Of a stretch of 64,000 nt of DNA, positions 26,155 to 34,820 are shown piece by piece (the stretch's first letter is position 1; every line of letters begins with the position of its first letter). Source of the DNA: Speluncibacter jeojiensis (GTDB lineage Bacteria > Actinomycetota > Actinomycetes > Mycobacteriales > Mycobacteriaceae). The stretch spans positions 1,178,001-1,242,000 of the forward strand of contig NZ_JAAIVF010000001.1 in the NCBI RefSeq assembly GCF_029589495.1. Direction: 5' to 3'. A program made the position numbers and the translations under genes. Under the pieces are notes generated by a model, which was given only the letters and a program-made list of their open reading frames with translations, searched no databases and was not told the origin of the DNA.

Positions 26155-27243
26155 ATGCTCACCAGCCACTCTTCCCGATCTGGGCTGCACGCAAACCCGA
26201 TGAGCACCCATGATCGCGCCGGGCCGTGGGTCGACACGGACGACCACGACCGAGTGTGGCGGGACTGCGAGGCAATTGCCCGAGCTGATGCGCTCGCCGC
26301 CATCACAGCGCGGGTGGTCGCTGAGGTACCGGGCGCCGATTACGCGGGCATCGTCGGCGGCGCCTACTTGGCCGACCGGCCGCGCGACGAACAACCCGAT
26401 CACGTGCCGGTGGTGACACTCGATCAGCTGTACACGGCAACGCCCGACGGCCCAGGCCGCTCCGCGGTCCGCGAGCATCACTGCGAACGGATCACCGACC
26501 TACGCCGGGAGACCCGCTGGCCGGAGTTCGTCGCACAGGCGAGCACGCTCGGCGTGCGGTGCGCCCTGTGTTTGCCCTTCACGTGTCCCAGCGCAGGCCA
26601 CGGGGTGCTCAACGTCTACGGCTCCGCGGCCGGCGGGTTCGACGCCAACGCCGAAAACGTCCTCTCGAAGTTCGCCGCCCAAGCCGAGGCGGTGCTGTCG
26701 CAGCAAGGCAGCGGATCCGCGGTGCCCGGTCGCGCAGAAAGTCCGGCGGTCGCGCCACGGCCGACTCACCACGGTGTCCACACCGATGACCGGCAAGCCG
26801 TTGAAGACGAAGGTCGGTCCGCCGAGATCGCCGCGGCGGCGATCCGCGATCACCTGCCCGAACCCGACGCCCGTACCGAACGGCTCTACCCCCGTGATCG
26901 CACATCCCATCGATGTGGCCAGAACCTGGAACTGGCCTGCACCCGCACCAGCTCGTCGTTGATTCTTCACGTGACCGGCGAAGTCGACCTCGCGAACGCT
27001 TCCGAGTTGTCCGCGACCCTGCACAACATTGCGCTGGGCTGCGGTGATCGAAGGATCACACTCGACCTGACCGGCGCCGGGTTCATCAGCGTCTCCGGAT
27101 TCGAAGCACTGCACTCGGTCGCCCAACGGTGCGGCGAGGATGATCCCTCGATCACCCTTGTGGCCACCGCCGAGGTGATCCGGTTGCTGCGGCTGCTGGG
27201 CATGGACTCGGAATTCGTCTGCCACACCGCAGTCCGGGAGTAG
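26155..27243 (+). CDS. GAF-STAS protein (anti-sigma factor antagonist-like)
   Basis: A 362-residue cytoplasmic protein. A GAF-like N-terminus (about residues 40-185, with WPEFVAQASTLGVRCALCLPF) is joined by a variable linker to a C-terminal STAS domain (about 255-355). The STAS core LDLTGAGFISVSGFEAL aligns with the phosphorylation loop of SpoIIAA/RsbV proteins, and S314 occupies the usual phospho-serine place. Such proteins release a sigma factor from its anti-sigma kinase. I chose ATG 26155, with GAGGTAGG upstream; the frame extends further back but that part is antisense to the neighbour. Its partner anti-sigma and sigma factors are not in the window. Confidence 0.85.
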   Translation: MLTSHSSRSGLHANPMSTHDRAGPWVDTDDHDRVWRDCEAIARADALAAITARVVAEVPGADYAGIVGGAYLADRPRDEQPDHVPVVTLDQLYTATPDGPGRSAVREHHCERITDLRRETRWPEFVAQASTLGVRCALCLPFTCPSAGHGVLNVYGSAAGGFDANAENVLSKFAAQAEAVLSQQGSGSAVPGRAESPAVAPRPTHHGVHTDDRQAVEDEGRSAEIAAAAIRDHLPEPDARTERLYPRDRTSHRCGQNLELACTRTSSSLILHVTGEVDLANASELSATLHNIALGCGDRRITLDLTGAGFISVSGFEALHSVAQRCGEDDPSITLVATAEVIRLLRLLGMDSEFVCHTAVRE

Positions 27244-27359
27244 ACTGCCGACGATTCGAGCAAGATCGCTCACGCGGTTGTGCCGCCGATTCCTATGTGA
27301 GAGCCGCGGATCGGCGCAGCCGATGTCACTGCAGTTGGGGCGGAAGGGGTCGGGGTCCG

Positions 27360-28061
27360 ATGGATGATGTGTGGGCGCTCACGGAGGTTCTGACCGGGTT
27401 TACCACGGTGCTGGTCGCCTCTCCCACAACCGACCGTGTACTCGAGGAGTTGACTGCGTCGGTGACCGGTCTGCTGTCCCTGGCGGGGAGCGGCGTCAGT
27501 GTGCTGGCCGATGGACGTCTTCGCCACATCGCTACGTCCCCTGGCCCCGCGGCCGAACTCGAACAATGCCAGGAGCAATGGCAGCAAGGGCCCGGTTGTG
27601 ATGCCACCGCGAGCGGCGAGACCGTCTGCTGCGCTGACGTCCGTGAACAGCACGTGCGGTGGCCGTCCTATGCCGCACGCGCCGAGACGATCGGGATCGC
27701 CGGAGCCGCAAGCGTTTCGATGAATCTGGATGACGAAACGGTCGGTGCGCTCTGCCTCTATGCAGCCGAGCCGCGAACGTGGTCCGGTGACGAGCTGGGG
27801 GCCGCGAAGGTGTTCGCCAACATCGCGGCCTTCTACCTGATCACCGCCTCGAAACTCGAACAGCAACAACGGCTTTCCACACAGCTGCGACACGCATTGG
27901 ATTCACGGATCGTCATCGAGCAGGCCAAGGGCATCATCGCGGCCGAAAGACACACAAGCATCGATGAGGCGTTCACACTGATGCGCGGGCACGCTCGCAG
28001 CCGCAGTCGCAGTATTCAGGAGATCGCGGGCGCAATTGTCGAGGGCGTGTTTCGCCCCTGA
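27360..28061 (+). CDS. GAF-ANTAR signalling protein
   Basis: A 233-residue protein with an N-terminal GAF domain (about 1-150: VLEELTASVTGLLSLAGSG, WQQGPGCDA, RWPSYAARA) and a canonical ANTAR domain (about 170-230: SRIVIEQAKGIIAAER, then FTLMRGHARSRSRSIQEIA). ATG 27360 with AAGGGG upstream; an in-frame start at 27297 lacks support. It follows the GAF-STAS gene in the same direction with a 116-bp gap. It probably acts as a transcription antiterminator; targets unknown. Confidence 0.9.
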   Translation: MDDVWALTEVLTGFTTVLVASPTTDRVLEELTASVTGLLSLAGSGVSVLADGRLRHIATSPGPAAELEQCQEQWQQGPGCDATASGETVCCADVREQHVRWPSYAARAETIGIAGAASVSMNLDDETVGALCLYAAEPRTWSGDELGAAKVFANIAAFYLITASKLEQQQRLSTQLRHALDSRIVIEQAKGIIAAERHTSIDEAFTLMRGHARSRSRSIQEIAGAIVEGVFRP

Positions 28062-28417
28062 CGTCCTCGGCATTGAGCAGCGCAACACCGCCCATCCGCG
28101 TCGGGACGATGTGGCTGCCATGCCCCGAAGGTGACGGTGAGCCGGCAGCGTTTGAGGTGGCCGGCGCGAATCCCTGTTCCAGGCGTTTACTGCCGTGGGC
28201 GCTCCGCGGGTGGTGGTGTGGGCCGGTCGGCGAACATGGCCGCGAGGTGGGTCTTGATCTCGGCTGTGCTCATCGAACCGCCCGATGCGGGGCGAACGGT
28301 GTGGATCGTGGTGCTCACGTAGGCGCAATCCCATCTGAAAGTTGTTGAAGCCGTTGGCTGCAAACACCGCAAGGCGCCCGCAGTCCGAGTCGGCGCCACC
28401 GCAGCGCTGGCGCCGGG
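28062..28417. other. Interval without confident gene
   Basis: 356 bp between two convergent transcription units. A short minus-strand frame (GTG about 28320 to about 28192, containing MSTAEIKTHLAAMFADRP) looks slightly coding-like but has no family match and no clear ribosome site. No strong hairpin was noticed. Confidence 0.4.
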
Positions 28418-28642
28418 TCAGATCATGAGTGCGGCCGCACCGACGCAGGCGAGTACGGTCACGGCGAGCAGCCCGCCCAGAGCGACCGATCCGGTGACCG
28501 CCGCCGCCGTGGTGAACACGACGGCGGCGGCGCCGACCGCGACGACCGGAACCGGGGGCAACGCTTTTGGCGTCCGGTCGCGGGCCGTTCTGCGGCGGCG
28601 ACTGAGAGGGGTCAAGGGCGTGGTCGTCGAGTCCGTGGTCAT
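28418..28642 (-). CDS. Small two-helix membrane protein coupled to WS/DGAT
   Basis: A 74-residue protein with a basic, Thr-rich start (MTTDSTTTPLTPLSRRRR) and two hydrophobic Ala/Val-rich segments (about residues 34-50 and 54-72), so probably a membrane hairpin. Its ATG overlaps the stop of the WS/DGAT gene by 4 bp (ATGA), which points to translational coupling. No known family. It could anchor or assist the acyltransferase at the membrane, but this is inferred from context only. Confidence 0.65.
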   Translation of the reverse strand: MTTDSTTTPLTPLSRRRRTARDRTPKALPPVPVVAVGAAAVVFTTAAAVTGSVALGGLLAVTVLACVGAAALMI

Positions 28643-30051
28643 AGCCCGACAGCCAGTTCGAGGGTGCCGAGTTCCTCGTCGAGATGGCCCGGAAGCGTGT
28701 GGATGTTCGGTACCGCACTGCGGCAACCGGTGAGCCCGAACGTGATCTGATCGCCGGTGCTGGTGCAGGTGATGTTCAGGGCCTGTCCGTCGACCGGGAT
28801 CGACAACGGATACAGCGTCTCGAGACGATAGCCGTTCCAATACAGCGGTTCGCTCGGTCCGGGCACGTTGGAGATCATCACGTTCGGCGCCCGGAGCAGC
28901 TTACGGGTGCCGCCGGCAAGCATACCGAGCGCGAGCGGCGCCGCGCCGAGGGCGCTCATCGCAAGGACCTGCGGTCCGCTGCGCGCGGACAACGCCGCCT
29001 TGCCCTCGCGCATCCGTGTGCGCACCGATGCGAGGCGCTGCGCCGCGTCGTCGACGTGGGTGGCCAACTCGCACACCAACGATCCGATCTTGTTGCCGGT
29101 ATCGGGATCTGTGCGGTCGGAGCGCAGACAGACTGGCACCATCGCCACCAGTGACCGCTCCGGCAGGGCGCCGAGCGCGTCGAGGTAGCGGCGCAGCGCG
29201 CCCGAACACATCGCCATCACCACGTCGTTGATCGTCGCGTCGGCGTGCTTGGCAACCAAACGGAGCCGCTCGACCGGCCAGGACCGGGCCGCGAACCCAC
29301 GACCGGAACGGACCGGCACATTGAACACACTCGCCGGCGAAGAGAACGACAACGTGCCGCCTCGACCGTGCAACGCCCGGTCCACCGTCCCGGCCACGGC
29401 CGCCACCATCCCCGCCGCCTCGATGCCGGCGTCCCGAACGGCGCCGAACACGGCGCCGGGCAGGCCCGGCAGGTCCGCCCCCTGGCCGGACCTGCCGGCG
29501 ACCATTTCGGCCGATGTGTCCGGGCGCTGATCGAGCGCAGGTTCCCACGGCGCCGGCATGCCGCGCAGGTCCGGATCGGTCGACAAAGCGCCCCGCAACA
29601 ACCCCATCGCGCCGACCCCGTCGGCGAGGGCGTGATGGATCTTGAAATACACCGCCCACCGACCACCCGCGAGCCCTTCGATCAGGTGCAGTTCCCAGGG
29701 TGGTCGGCCCAGGTCGAGCGGGCTCGAGTGCAGCCACGACACCAGCCCCATCAGTTCGTCGGTGCCACCCGGGGACGGCACCGCGCTGCGGTGCACGTGA
29801 TAGTCCAGGTCCGCCTGGACGCCGTGGTCCCAGCCCCACTGGCCGAGCGTGGTCACCGACCGGCGGGCCCGCTTGCCGAAGACCGGAGCCACCCGGTCGC
29901 GCTCGACCGCGGCCGCGAACAGCGCCATCGCCTCGTCCGGATCGGCGTCACCGGGGGGATCGAACACGGCCAACCCCCCGACATGCATCGGGCGGTGGGC
30001 CGCCTCGGCCAGCAGAAACATCGAGTCGCGTGGCGACATCGGGAACAGCAC
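28639..30051 (-). CDS. Wax ester synthase / diacylglycerol acyltransferase (first)
   Basis: A 470-residue acyl-CoA-dependent acyltransferase that makes triacylglycerol or wax esters for storage lipid bodies. The family start MSPRDSMFLLAE is present. The catalytic HHALADG (HHxxxDG) is at about residues 139-145, and the C-terminal conserved PGP...YWNGYRLETLYPLSIP region is complete. I chose GTG 30051, with GGAG 8 nt upstream and next to the family N-terminus; a GTG at 30132 in frame would add 27 residues without a ribosome site. A small membrane protein gene overlaps its 3' end. A paralogue lies at 34821-36209. Confidence 0.93.
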   Translation of the reverse strand: MLFPMSPRDSMFLLAEAAHRPMHVGGLAVFDPPGDADPDEAMALFAAAVERDRVAPVFGKRARRSVTTLGQWGWDHGVQADLDYHVHRSAVPSPGGTDELMGLVSWLHSSPLDLGRPPWELHLIEGLAGGRWAVYFKIHHALADGVGAMGLLRGALSTDPDLRGMPAPWEPALDQRPDTSAEMVAGRSGQGADLPGLPGAVFGAVRDAGIEAAGMVAAVAGTVDRALHGRGGTLSFSSPASVFNVPVRSGRGFAARSWPVERLRLVAKHADATINDVVMAMCSGALRRYLDALGALPERSLVAMVPVCLRSDRTDPDTGNKIGSLVCELATHVDDAAQRLASVRTRMREGKAALSARSGPQVLAMSALGAAPLALGMLAGGTRKLLRAPNVMISNVPGPSEPLYWNGYRLETLYPLSIPVDGQALNITCTSTGDQITFGLTGCRSAVPNIHTLPGHLDEELGTLELAVGL

Positions 30052-30676
30052 TGAGTAATCTCCGATCCTCTTCGGATACACACCAGCAACAGTCCCGGGG
30101 GCCGGGGGACCGATTGACATCGATGCGCGCACTTTGACCCAGCGGCGCGGATCGAGCCGTGAAACGTCACAAAACCGTGACGACTGCCATGTCTAGCACC
30201 ACATACGTGACCCCTGCCACTATACGACCGTCCAGTCCTGGTCAGAGCCCCATCACGTTTGGCGCCAACCACATACCGGGTAGTCCACGCGCGACTTGCC
30301 CTCGCCCGAGAAAGCGGAACTTCCTTTCGCTCAGTAGTTTTGACCGTCGGCAAGCCCGCAAGGAGCCGGAGCAACTGCGCGGCCATCACTCCTGCCGGTG
30401 CGCTTCAGTTCTGTGTGATTGCGCCGCCCGCGGCGCGGCGAAGGGTCACACTGGGGCGGCGTGCCTGTCGATGAGACGCCCTGGTCTTTGCCGCCACCCT
30501 GACCGAACTCGAAGCCGACCACATCCGGCCGCCCGACAGCCTGTTCGAAAACGGCTACACATGAGCCCCGGACAGAGAACGGCCGCGCCCCGGGTCGCGG
30601 CCGGTGCGCCGCATCAGGTTCGTGCGCAGTGCGGACGGGTACTCCTCCGGGGCACCTCTACGACAAAGGAAATCCC
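30052..30676. other. Interval with probable gene debris
   Basis: 625 bp between the WS/DGAT and a small plus-strand gene. A plus-strand stretch 30481-30564 reads coding-like up to a stop (ends ADHIRPPDSLFENGYT) but its frame is closed by a stop just upstream, so it looks like the 3' end of a lost gene. Nothing else convincing. Confidence 0.35.
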
Positions 30677-30907
30677 ATGTCCGCACCTGTCGATCCAACC
30701 CCCGACTGGGACACGCTCGCCGCCGGAACCAGCCTCACCGGAGAGCAACTCCGCCGCTACGCACAAGGAAACATTGACGCCGACCTACGCCTGGCCGCAC
30801 AGAACCTCCGCCTGCCACCACCAACTGTGAAGCAGGGACCTCCTCCTACCCCAGCCCCGCATACACCCGCGGAATCGCCTTCTCGACCCGCGCGGAGAAG
30901 CGCGTGA
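30677..30907 (+). CDS. Small hypothetical protein overlapping the next gene
   Basis: A 76-residue frame beginning MSAPVDPTPDWDTLAAG with a good ribosome site (AAAGGAAA about 5 nt before ATG). The first about 52 residues (to PPTVKQ) look coding-like and contain a helical segment LTGEQLRRYAQGNIDADLRL. The last about 20 residues are Pro/Arg-rich and run antisense over the end of the convergent winged-helix gene, which suggests the original 3' end was lost or replaced. No known family. Confidence 0.45.
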   Translation: MSAPVDPTPDWDTLAAGTSLTGEQLRRYAQGNIDADLRLAAQNLRLPPPTVKQGPPPTPAPHTPAESPSRPARRSA

Positions 30908-31907
30908 ATGCGCTGGCGTGCACCGGCTCTCCGGACTTGCGGCCGTTGCGCTTCCAGGTGCCGACCACTTGGCCGCCGTCGACCACCGTCGGGAAGAACA
31001 TGCCGTTGCCACCGGGACACAGCAACTCGGAGAACCGCGGATCGACGGCCGCGGACCGGTCCCGGTAGCCGAGGATGAACTCGTCGAATCCCGGCAGCAG
31101 GTGCACCGCACGCGCGTCGTTCCGGTGCTCGCCGAGCAGTTCGGGCGTGCGCGGGTCCATGTAGTACTCGACCCCGTCGACCTCGATCCGCGCCAACTGG
31201 TCGATCACCTGAGCGAGGCCTGCCTTGGCCTGCCGCACAGTGAGTTTCGTCCACCAACCGAAATCCTTGAGGGTGGCCGGACCGTGACTGCGGAAGTAAC
31301 GCAGCACCCACTCGCCGAGCGCCTCTTCCTCGGACAGGACACGTGGAGCCGGCACCCATTCGTCGAGCAATACCACCTGCTGCCGGCCGTCACGGACCGG
31401 CCCGAGACAGACCGCTCCGGTCAGCGAGAGCGTCCAGATCAGATGGCGTCCGCGCTGGTCCGCCGTGGCGATGCCTGCCCGTTCCCACACGTCCATCAGG
31501 TCGCGCTGGTCGAGCCGTCCGCCGCCTGCGAGCGCGCCGACTGCGACGTCACGCGCATGGTTCACCGCGGCCTCGTCGATGCCCAGCCCGCGGTGCCGCG
31601 CGGCCGCGCCGGACAGGGTGCGCGGACCGGTCAGGGCCAGCATCCATGGCAGGTCCTCGGCGAGCACGAAGTGCAGGGTGCCGCGCATCGGCCACGACCG
31701 CACGACCTCACCGGAATCGAGCGCGGCGAGCACCGACTCCCGCCCCGGACCGGCGGTGCGCAGCGCGACCGAGGTCAGCGCCCCCGGATAGTCCTGTGCC
31801 TGCATCGCCGTCAGCCACCGCACGGCCTCGGTCGCCGTCGCGGCCCCCGGTCCGGCAATCTTCTGCGCGACCATGCGCAGCAGGGCCAACTCACCAGGCG
31901 TCGTCAT
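30846..31907 (-). CDS. Winged-helix AlkZ/YcaQ-like (HTH_42) DNA repair protein
   Basis: A 353-residue protein of the winged-helix DNA-binding family that includes the DNA glycosylases AlkZ and YcaQ, which excise bulky alkyl lesions or unhook interstrand cross-links. The family segment MQAQDYPGAL near the N-terminus includes the Gln-x-Gln/Asp region used for catalysis. SWPMRGTLHFV, GRHLIWTLSLTG, LLPGFDEFILGYRDR and the terminal GTWKR are further family blocks. ATG at 31907. Many members have no tested function, so the glycosylase role is inferred. Confidence 0.82.
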   Translation of the reverse strand: MTTPGELALLRMVAQKIAGPGAATATEAVRWLTAMQAQDYPGALTSVALRTAGPGRESVLAALDSGEVVRSWPMRGTLHFVLAEDLPWMLALTGPRTLSGAAARHRGLGIDEAAVNHARDVAVGALAGGGRLDQRDLMDVWERAGIATADQRGRHLIWTLSLTGAVCLGPVRDGRQQVVLLDEWVPAPRVLSEEEALGEWVLRYFRSHGPATLKDFGWWTKLTVRQAKAGLAQVIDQLARIEVDGVEYYMDPRTPELLGEHRNDARAVHLLPGFDEFILGYRDRSAAVDPRFSELLCPGGNGMFFPTVVDGGQVVGTWKRNGRKSGEPVHASAFTRFSARVEKAIPRVYAGLG

Positions 31908-32217
31908 GACCCGAATCTATCCGCCGACGCCGACAGGTGTCGCGGCCGTCACAGCCTCGGTAGGCCCACTTCAAGACGACCGTACGGTATTCTTGTGATC
32001 GCCTTGGTGTCGCGGCTCATCGCTGACGCCAATACGTCGTGGAATGCTCCCCGCCTCATCGTCACCGGGCCGCCGTGCCCGGTTCCCGATGGCCGGCGAC
32101 CGTGCCGAGCACAAGCTCTTCTCGCGGCGATCGATCTTGCCCACCGGCAATATCGCCACCTTGTGCCGCACGCGTGGAACCGCTGCGGTGCAACCGATGC
32201 CCGAAAGGCACCAGTTC
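31908..32217. other. Divergent promoter region and helicase leader
   Basis: 310 bp between the winged-helix gene and the helicase. The helicase frame can be read back to 32044, but that part has no helicase similarity and starts without a ribosome site, so I treat it as a long 5' leader. Long leaders are common for cold-responsive DEAD-box genes; no named RNA motif is recognised. Confidence 0.4.
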
Positions 32218-33732
32218 ATGAGCGCCACCGCACCCAGTGCGACCACCACCTTCGCCGATCTCGGCGTCCCCGCGCCGATCGTCGACGCCCTCGACGCGCG
32301 CGGCATCACCAGCGCCTTCCCGATCCAGGCCGACACCCTGCCCGACACGCTCGCGGGACGCGACGTCCTCGGCCGCGGCAAGACCGGCAGCGGCAAGACC
32401 CTGGCGTTCTCGATTCCCTTGGCCGCCAGGCTCGCCGGATCCGGCCACACCCGTAAGCCGTCGCGCCCGCGCGGCCTGGTCCTCGCCCCCACCCGCGAGC
32501 TGGCCACCCAGATCACCGCGACCCTGGAGCCGCTGGCGGCCGCCCACGGGCTGAAGGTCACCACGATCTTCGGCGGCGTCGCGCAGAACCGCCAGGTGTC
32601 GGCGCTCAAGTCGGGTATCGACATCGTCGTCGGTTGCCCCGGCCGGCTCGAGGACCTGATGAAGCAGCGCCTGCTGCACCTGGACGCGGTGGAGATCACC
32701 GTGCTCGACGAGGCCGACCACATGGCCGACCTCGGATTCCTGCCCGGCGTGACCCGCATCCTGGCCGCCACGCCCGCGGACGGTCAGCGGCTGCTGTTCT
32801 CCGCCACGCTCGACAACGGCGTCGACAAGCTGGTCAAGCGGTTCCTGCACAACCCGGTGCTGCACTCGGTCGACGAGGCGAACTCGCCGGTCGCGGCGAT
32901 GACCCACCACATCTTCGACGTGACCGGTGCCGACGCCAAGAAGGCGCTGGTGCACAAGCTCGCCTCGGGCACCGGCCGCCGGATCCTGTTCATGCGCACC
33001 AAGCATCAGGCCCGCAAGCTCGCCAAGCAGCTGACCGATGCCGGCATCCCCGCCGTCGACCTGCACGGCAACCTGTCGCAGAACGCCCGCGACCGCAACC
33101 TGGCCGCGTTCACCGAGGGCTCCGCCCGGGTGCTGGTGGCCACCGACATCGCGGCGCGCGGCGTGCACGTCGACGAGGTCGAACTGGTCGTGCACGTCGA
33201 CCCGCCGGCCGAGCACAAGGCCTACCTGCACCGCTCCGGCCGCACGGCCCGCGCCGGCAGCACCGGCGATGTGGTGACGCTGGTGCTCCCGGACCAGCGC
33301 AGGGACCTGGCCGTGCTGCTACGCAAGGCCGGCATCAAGGCCACCCCGCAGCAGGTGACCGCGGACTCCGCGCCGGTGACGGCGCTGGTCGGCGAGGTCG
33401 CCCCGTACGTCGCCCCGGCACCCAAGCAGGCCCCGGCGCAGCCGTCGGGCGCCGCGCATGGGACCTCCCGGCCCCGCCGGCGCACCGGCACCCGCGGCGG
33501 CGGCCAGGGCGGCCAGCAGGGCAACGGCTCGCGCGGCGGCCAGGGCGGCCAGAGCAGCCACCGTGGCCAAGGCGGTCAGGGCGGCCAGCGTTCTCAGTCC
33601 GGCCAGCGCACGCAGGGCGGTCAGCGTTCCCAGGGCGGCCAGCGCGACCACGCCGGCCAGGGCGGTCAGCAGCAGGCGAACGGCGGTGCGCGGCGTCGCC
33701 GTCGTCCCGCCGCCGCACGCACCGCCGGCTGA
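32218..33732 (+). CDS. DEAD-box ATP-dependent RNA helicase
   Basis: A 504-residue RNA helicase for rRNA or mRNA remodelling. In order: Q-motif (TFADLGVP...AFPIQ), motif I GKTGSGKT (54-61), PTRELA, DEAD (164-167), SAT, the second RecA domain with TDIAARGVHVD, and HRSGRTARAG. The tail (about 415-504) is a low-complexity RGG/GGQ-rich repeat ending in basic residues, which should bind RNA. ATG 32218 with GAAAGG upstream was chosen over the in-frame 32044 because the helicase fold begins just after it. A strong terminator follows. Confidence 0.94.
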   Translation: MSATAPSATTTFADLGVPAPIVDALDARGITSAFPIQADTLPDTLAGRDVLGRGKTGSGKTLAFSIPLAARLAGSGHTRKPSRPRGLVLAPTRELATQITATLEPLAAAHGLKVTTIFGGVAQNRQVSALKSGIDIVVGCPGRLEDLMKQRLLHLDAVEITVLDEADHMADLGFLPGVTRILAATPADGQRLLFSATLDNGVDKLVKRFLHNPVLHSVDEANSPVAAMTHHIFDVTGADAKKALVHKLASGTGRRILFMRTKHQARKLAKQLTDAGIPAVDLHGNLSQNARDRNLAAFTEGSARVLVATDIAARGVHVDEVELVVHVDPPAEHKAYLHRSGRTARAGSTGDVVTLVLPDQRRDLAVLLRKAGIKATPQQVTADSAPVTALVGEVAPYVAPAPKQAPAQPSGAAHGTSRPRRRTGTRGGGQGGQQGNGSRGGQGGQSSHRGQGGQGGQRSQSGQRTQGGQRSQGGQRDHAGQGGQQQANGGARRRRRPAAARTAG

Positions 33733-33747
33733 TCCACCGCACACCAG

Positions 33748-33792
33748 ACGCGAAAGGGGCGCCCTCCACTGCGGAGGGCGCCCCTTTCGCGT
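33748..33792. terminator. Bidirectional terminator between helicase and L,D-transpeptidase
   Basis: A perfect 20-bp stem (33748-33767 with 33773-33792) with a 5-nt loop lies between the convergent genes ending at 33732 and 33810. The stem contains AAAGGGG/CCCCTTT, giving T-rich ends in both directions. Confidence 0.9.
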
Positions 33793-33809
33793 CGGTCGGG
33801 TTCAGCCGA

Positions 33810-34721
33810 TCAGTCTGCCCACTGGTTCCAGGGCATGCTGAAGTCGGTCAGCCCGTCGAGGCCGTGGCGCTCGCCGGTGCTGTTCTTGACGATCACCGGG
33901 TCGCCGGTGCGGGTGTTCTCGTAGAACCACTGTGCGTTCGGGATGCTCACGTTCAGGCAGCCGTGGCTGGTGTCGGTGTTGCCCTGCGCCCACACCGACC
34001 ACGGGGCGCCGTGCACGAAGATGCCGTCGTTCGACATCCGGGTCGCGTACTTGACGTCGATGCGGTAGCCCTGCGGCGAGTCCACCGGGACGCCGTACGT
34101 AGACGAGTCCATGGTCATGTCGGCGTAGCGGTCGGCCAGCGTGTAGATGCCGTTGGGCGTCTCGTGGCCGGGCTTGCCCATCGAGGTCGGCATGGTCTTG
34201 ATGACCTGCCCGTTGCGGGTGATCGTCATCATGTGGGTGGCGTCGTCGGCGGTCGTGACCACGGCGTCGCCGGTGCTGAACGTGTTGTGGGTGTCACCCG
34301 CGTCGACGGTGATCTTGGTGTTCGCCGGCCACAGGTTCTGCGGGCGCCAGCGCACCTGCCTGTCGCTGAACCAGTGGAACGCGCCGTCGATCTTCGGGGC
34401 AGTGGTGATCTTGATGAACTTCTCGGCGGTCGCGTGGTCGGTGACCGGCTCGTTGAAGTTGATGATGACCGGCTGGGCGACGCCGACGACCGCACCCTCG
34501 GAGGGGGTGACGCGCGGCGCCGAGAAGTTCGGCTTCGCCGGCGGCGCCGGCTTCAGGCCGGGGATGCCGGGCACGGCCGGCAGCTGGACGGCGGGCGCTC
34601 CCGGGACGTCGGGGCCACCGGGCCACAGCGGTGCGGCTACGGCGGCCGTGGAGAGCATGAGCGCGGCCGCAGCCCCGACGGCGGCGGTCGTCGCCAGCAT
34701 GCTGGACTTGCGGAACTTCAT
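33810..34721 (-). CDS. L,D-transpeptidase (peptidoglycan 3-3 cross-linking)
   Basis: A 303-residue exported enzyme. The signal peptide (MKFRKSSMLATTAAVG and an Ala-rich core) ends near residue 30. A Pro-rich spacer and an Ig-like domain (about 60-160) precede the YkuD catalytic domain. Active-site residues are present: HGAP and SHGCLN with nucleophile C255. The domain order matches mycobacterial LdtMt-type enzymes that form 3-3 peptide cross-links and resist most penicillins. I chose ATG 34721, with GAGG upstream, over the longer frame from 34778. No lipobox is seen. Confidence 0.93.
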   Translation of the reverse strand: MKFRKSSMLATTAAVGAAAALMLSTAAVAAPLWPGGPDVPGAPAVQLPAVPGIPGLKPAPPAKPNFSAPRVTPSEGAVVGVAQPVIINFNEPVTDHATAEKFIKITTAPKIDGAFHWFSDRQVRWRPQNLWPANTKITVDAGDTHNTFSTGDAVVTTADDATHMMTITRNGQVIKTMPTSMGKPGHETPNGIYTLADRYADMTMDSSTYGVPVDSPQGYRIDVKYATRMSNDGIFVHGAPWSVWAQGNTDTSHGCLNVSIPNAQWFYENTRTGDPVIVKNSTGERHGLDGLTDFSMPWNQWAD

Positions 34722-34820
34722 GACGAACCTCAACTCTGCTGGACGTGAGGGACCAGCATGACAGCGCGAACACCGCATCGCGCCGTGAGGTCAGGCAAAT
34801 GTGATCGGCGTTACGCCAGG

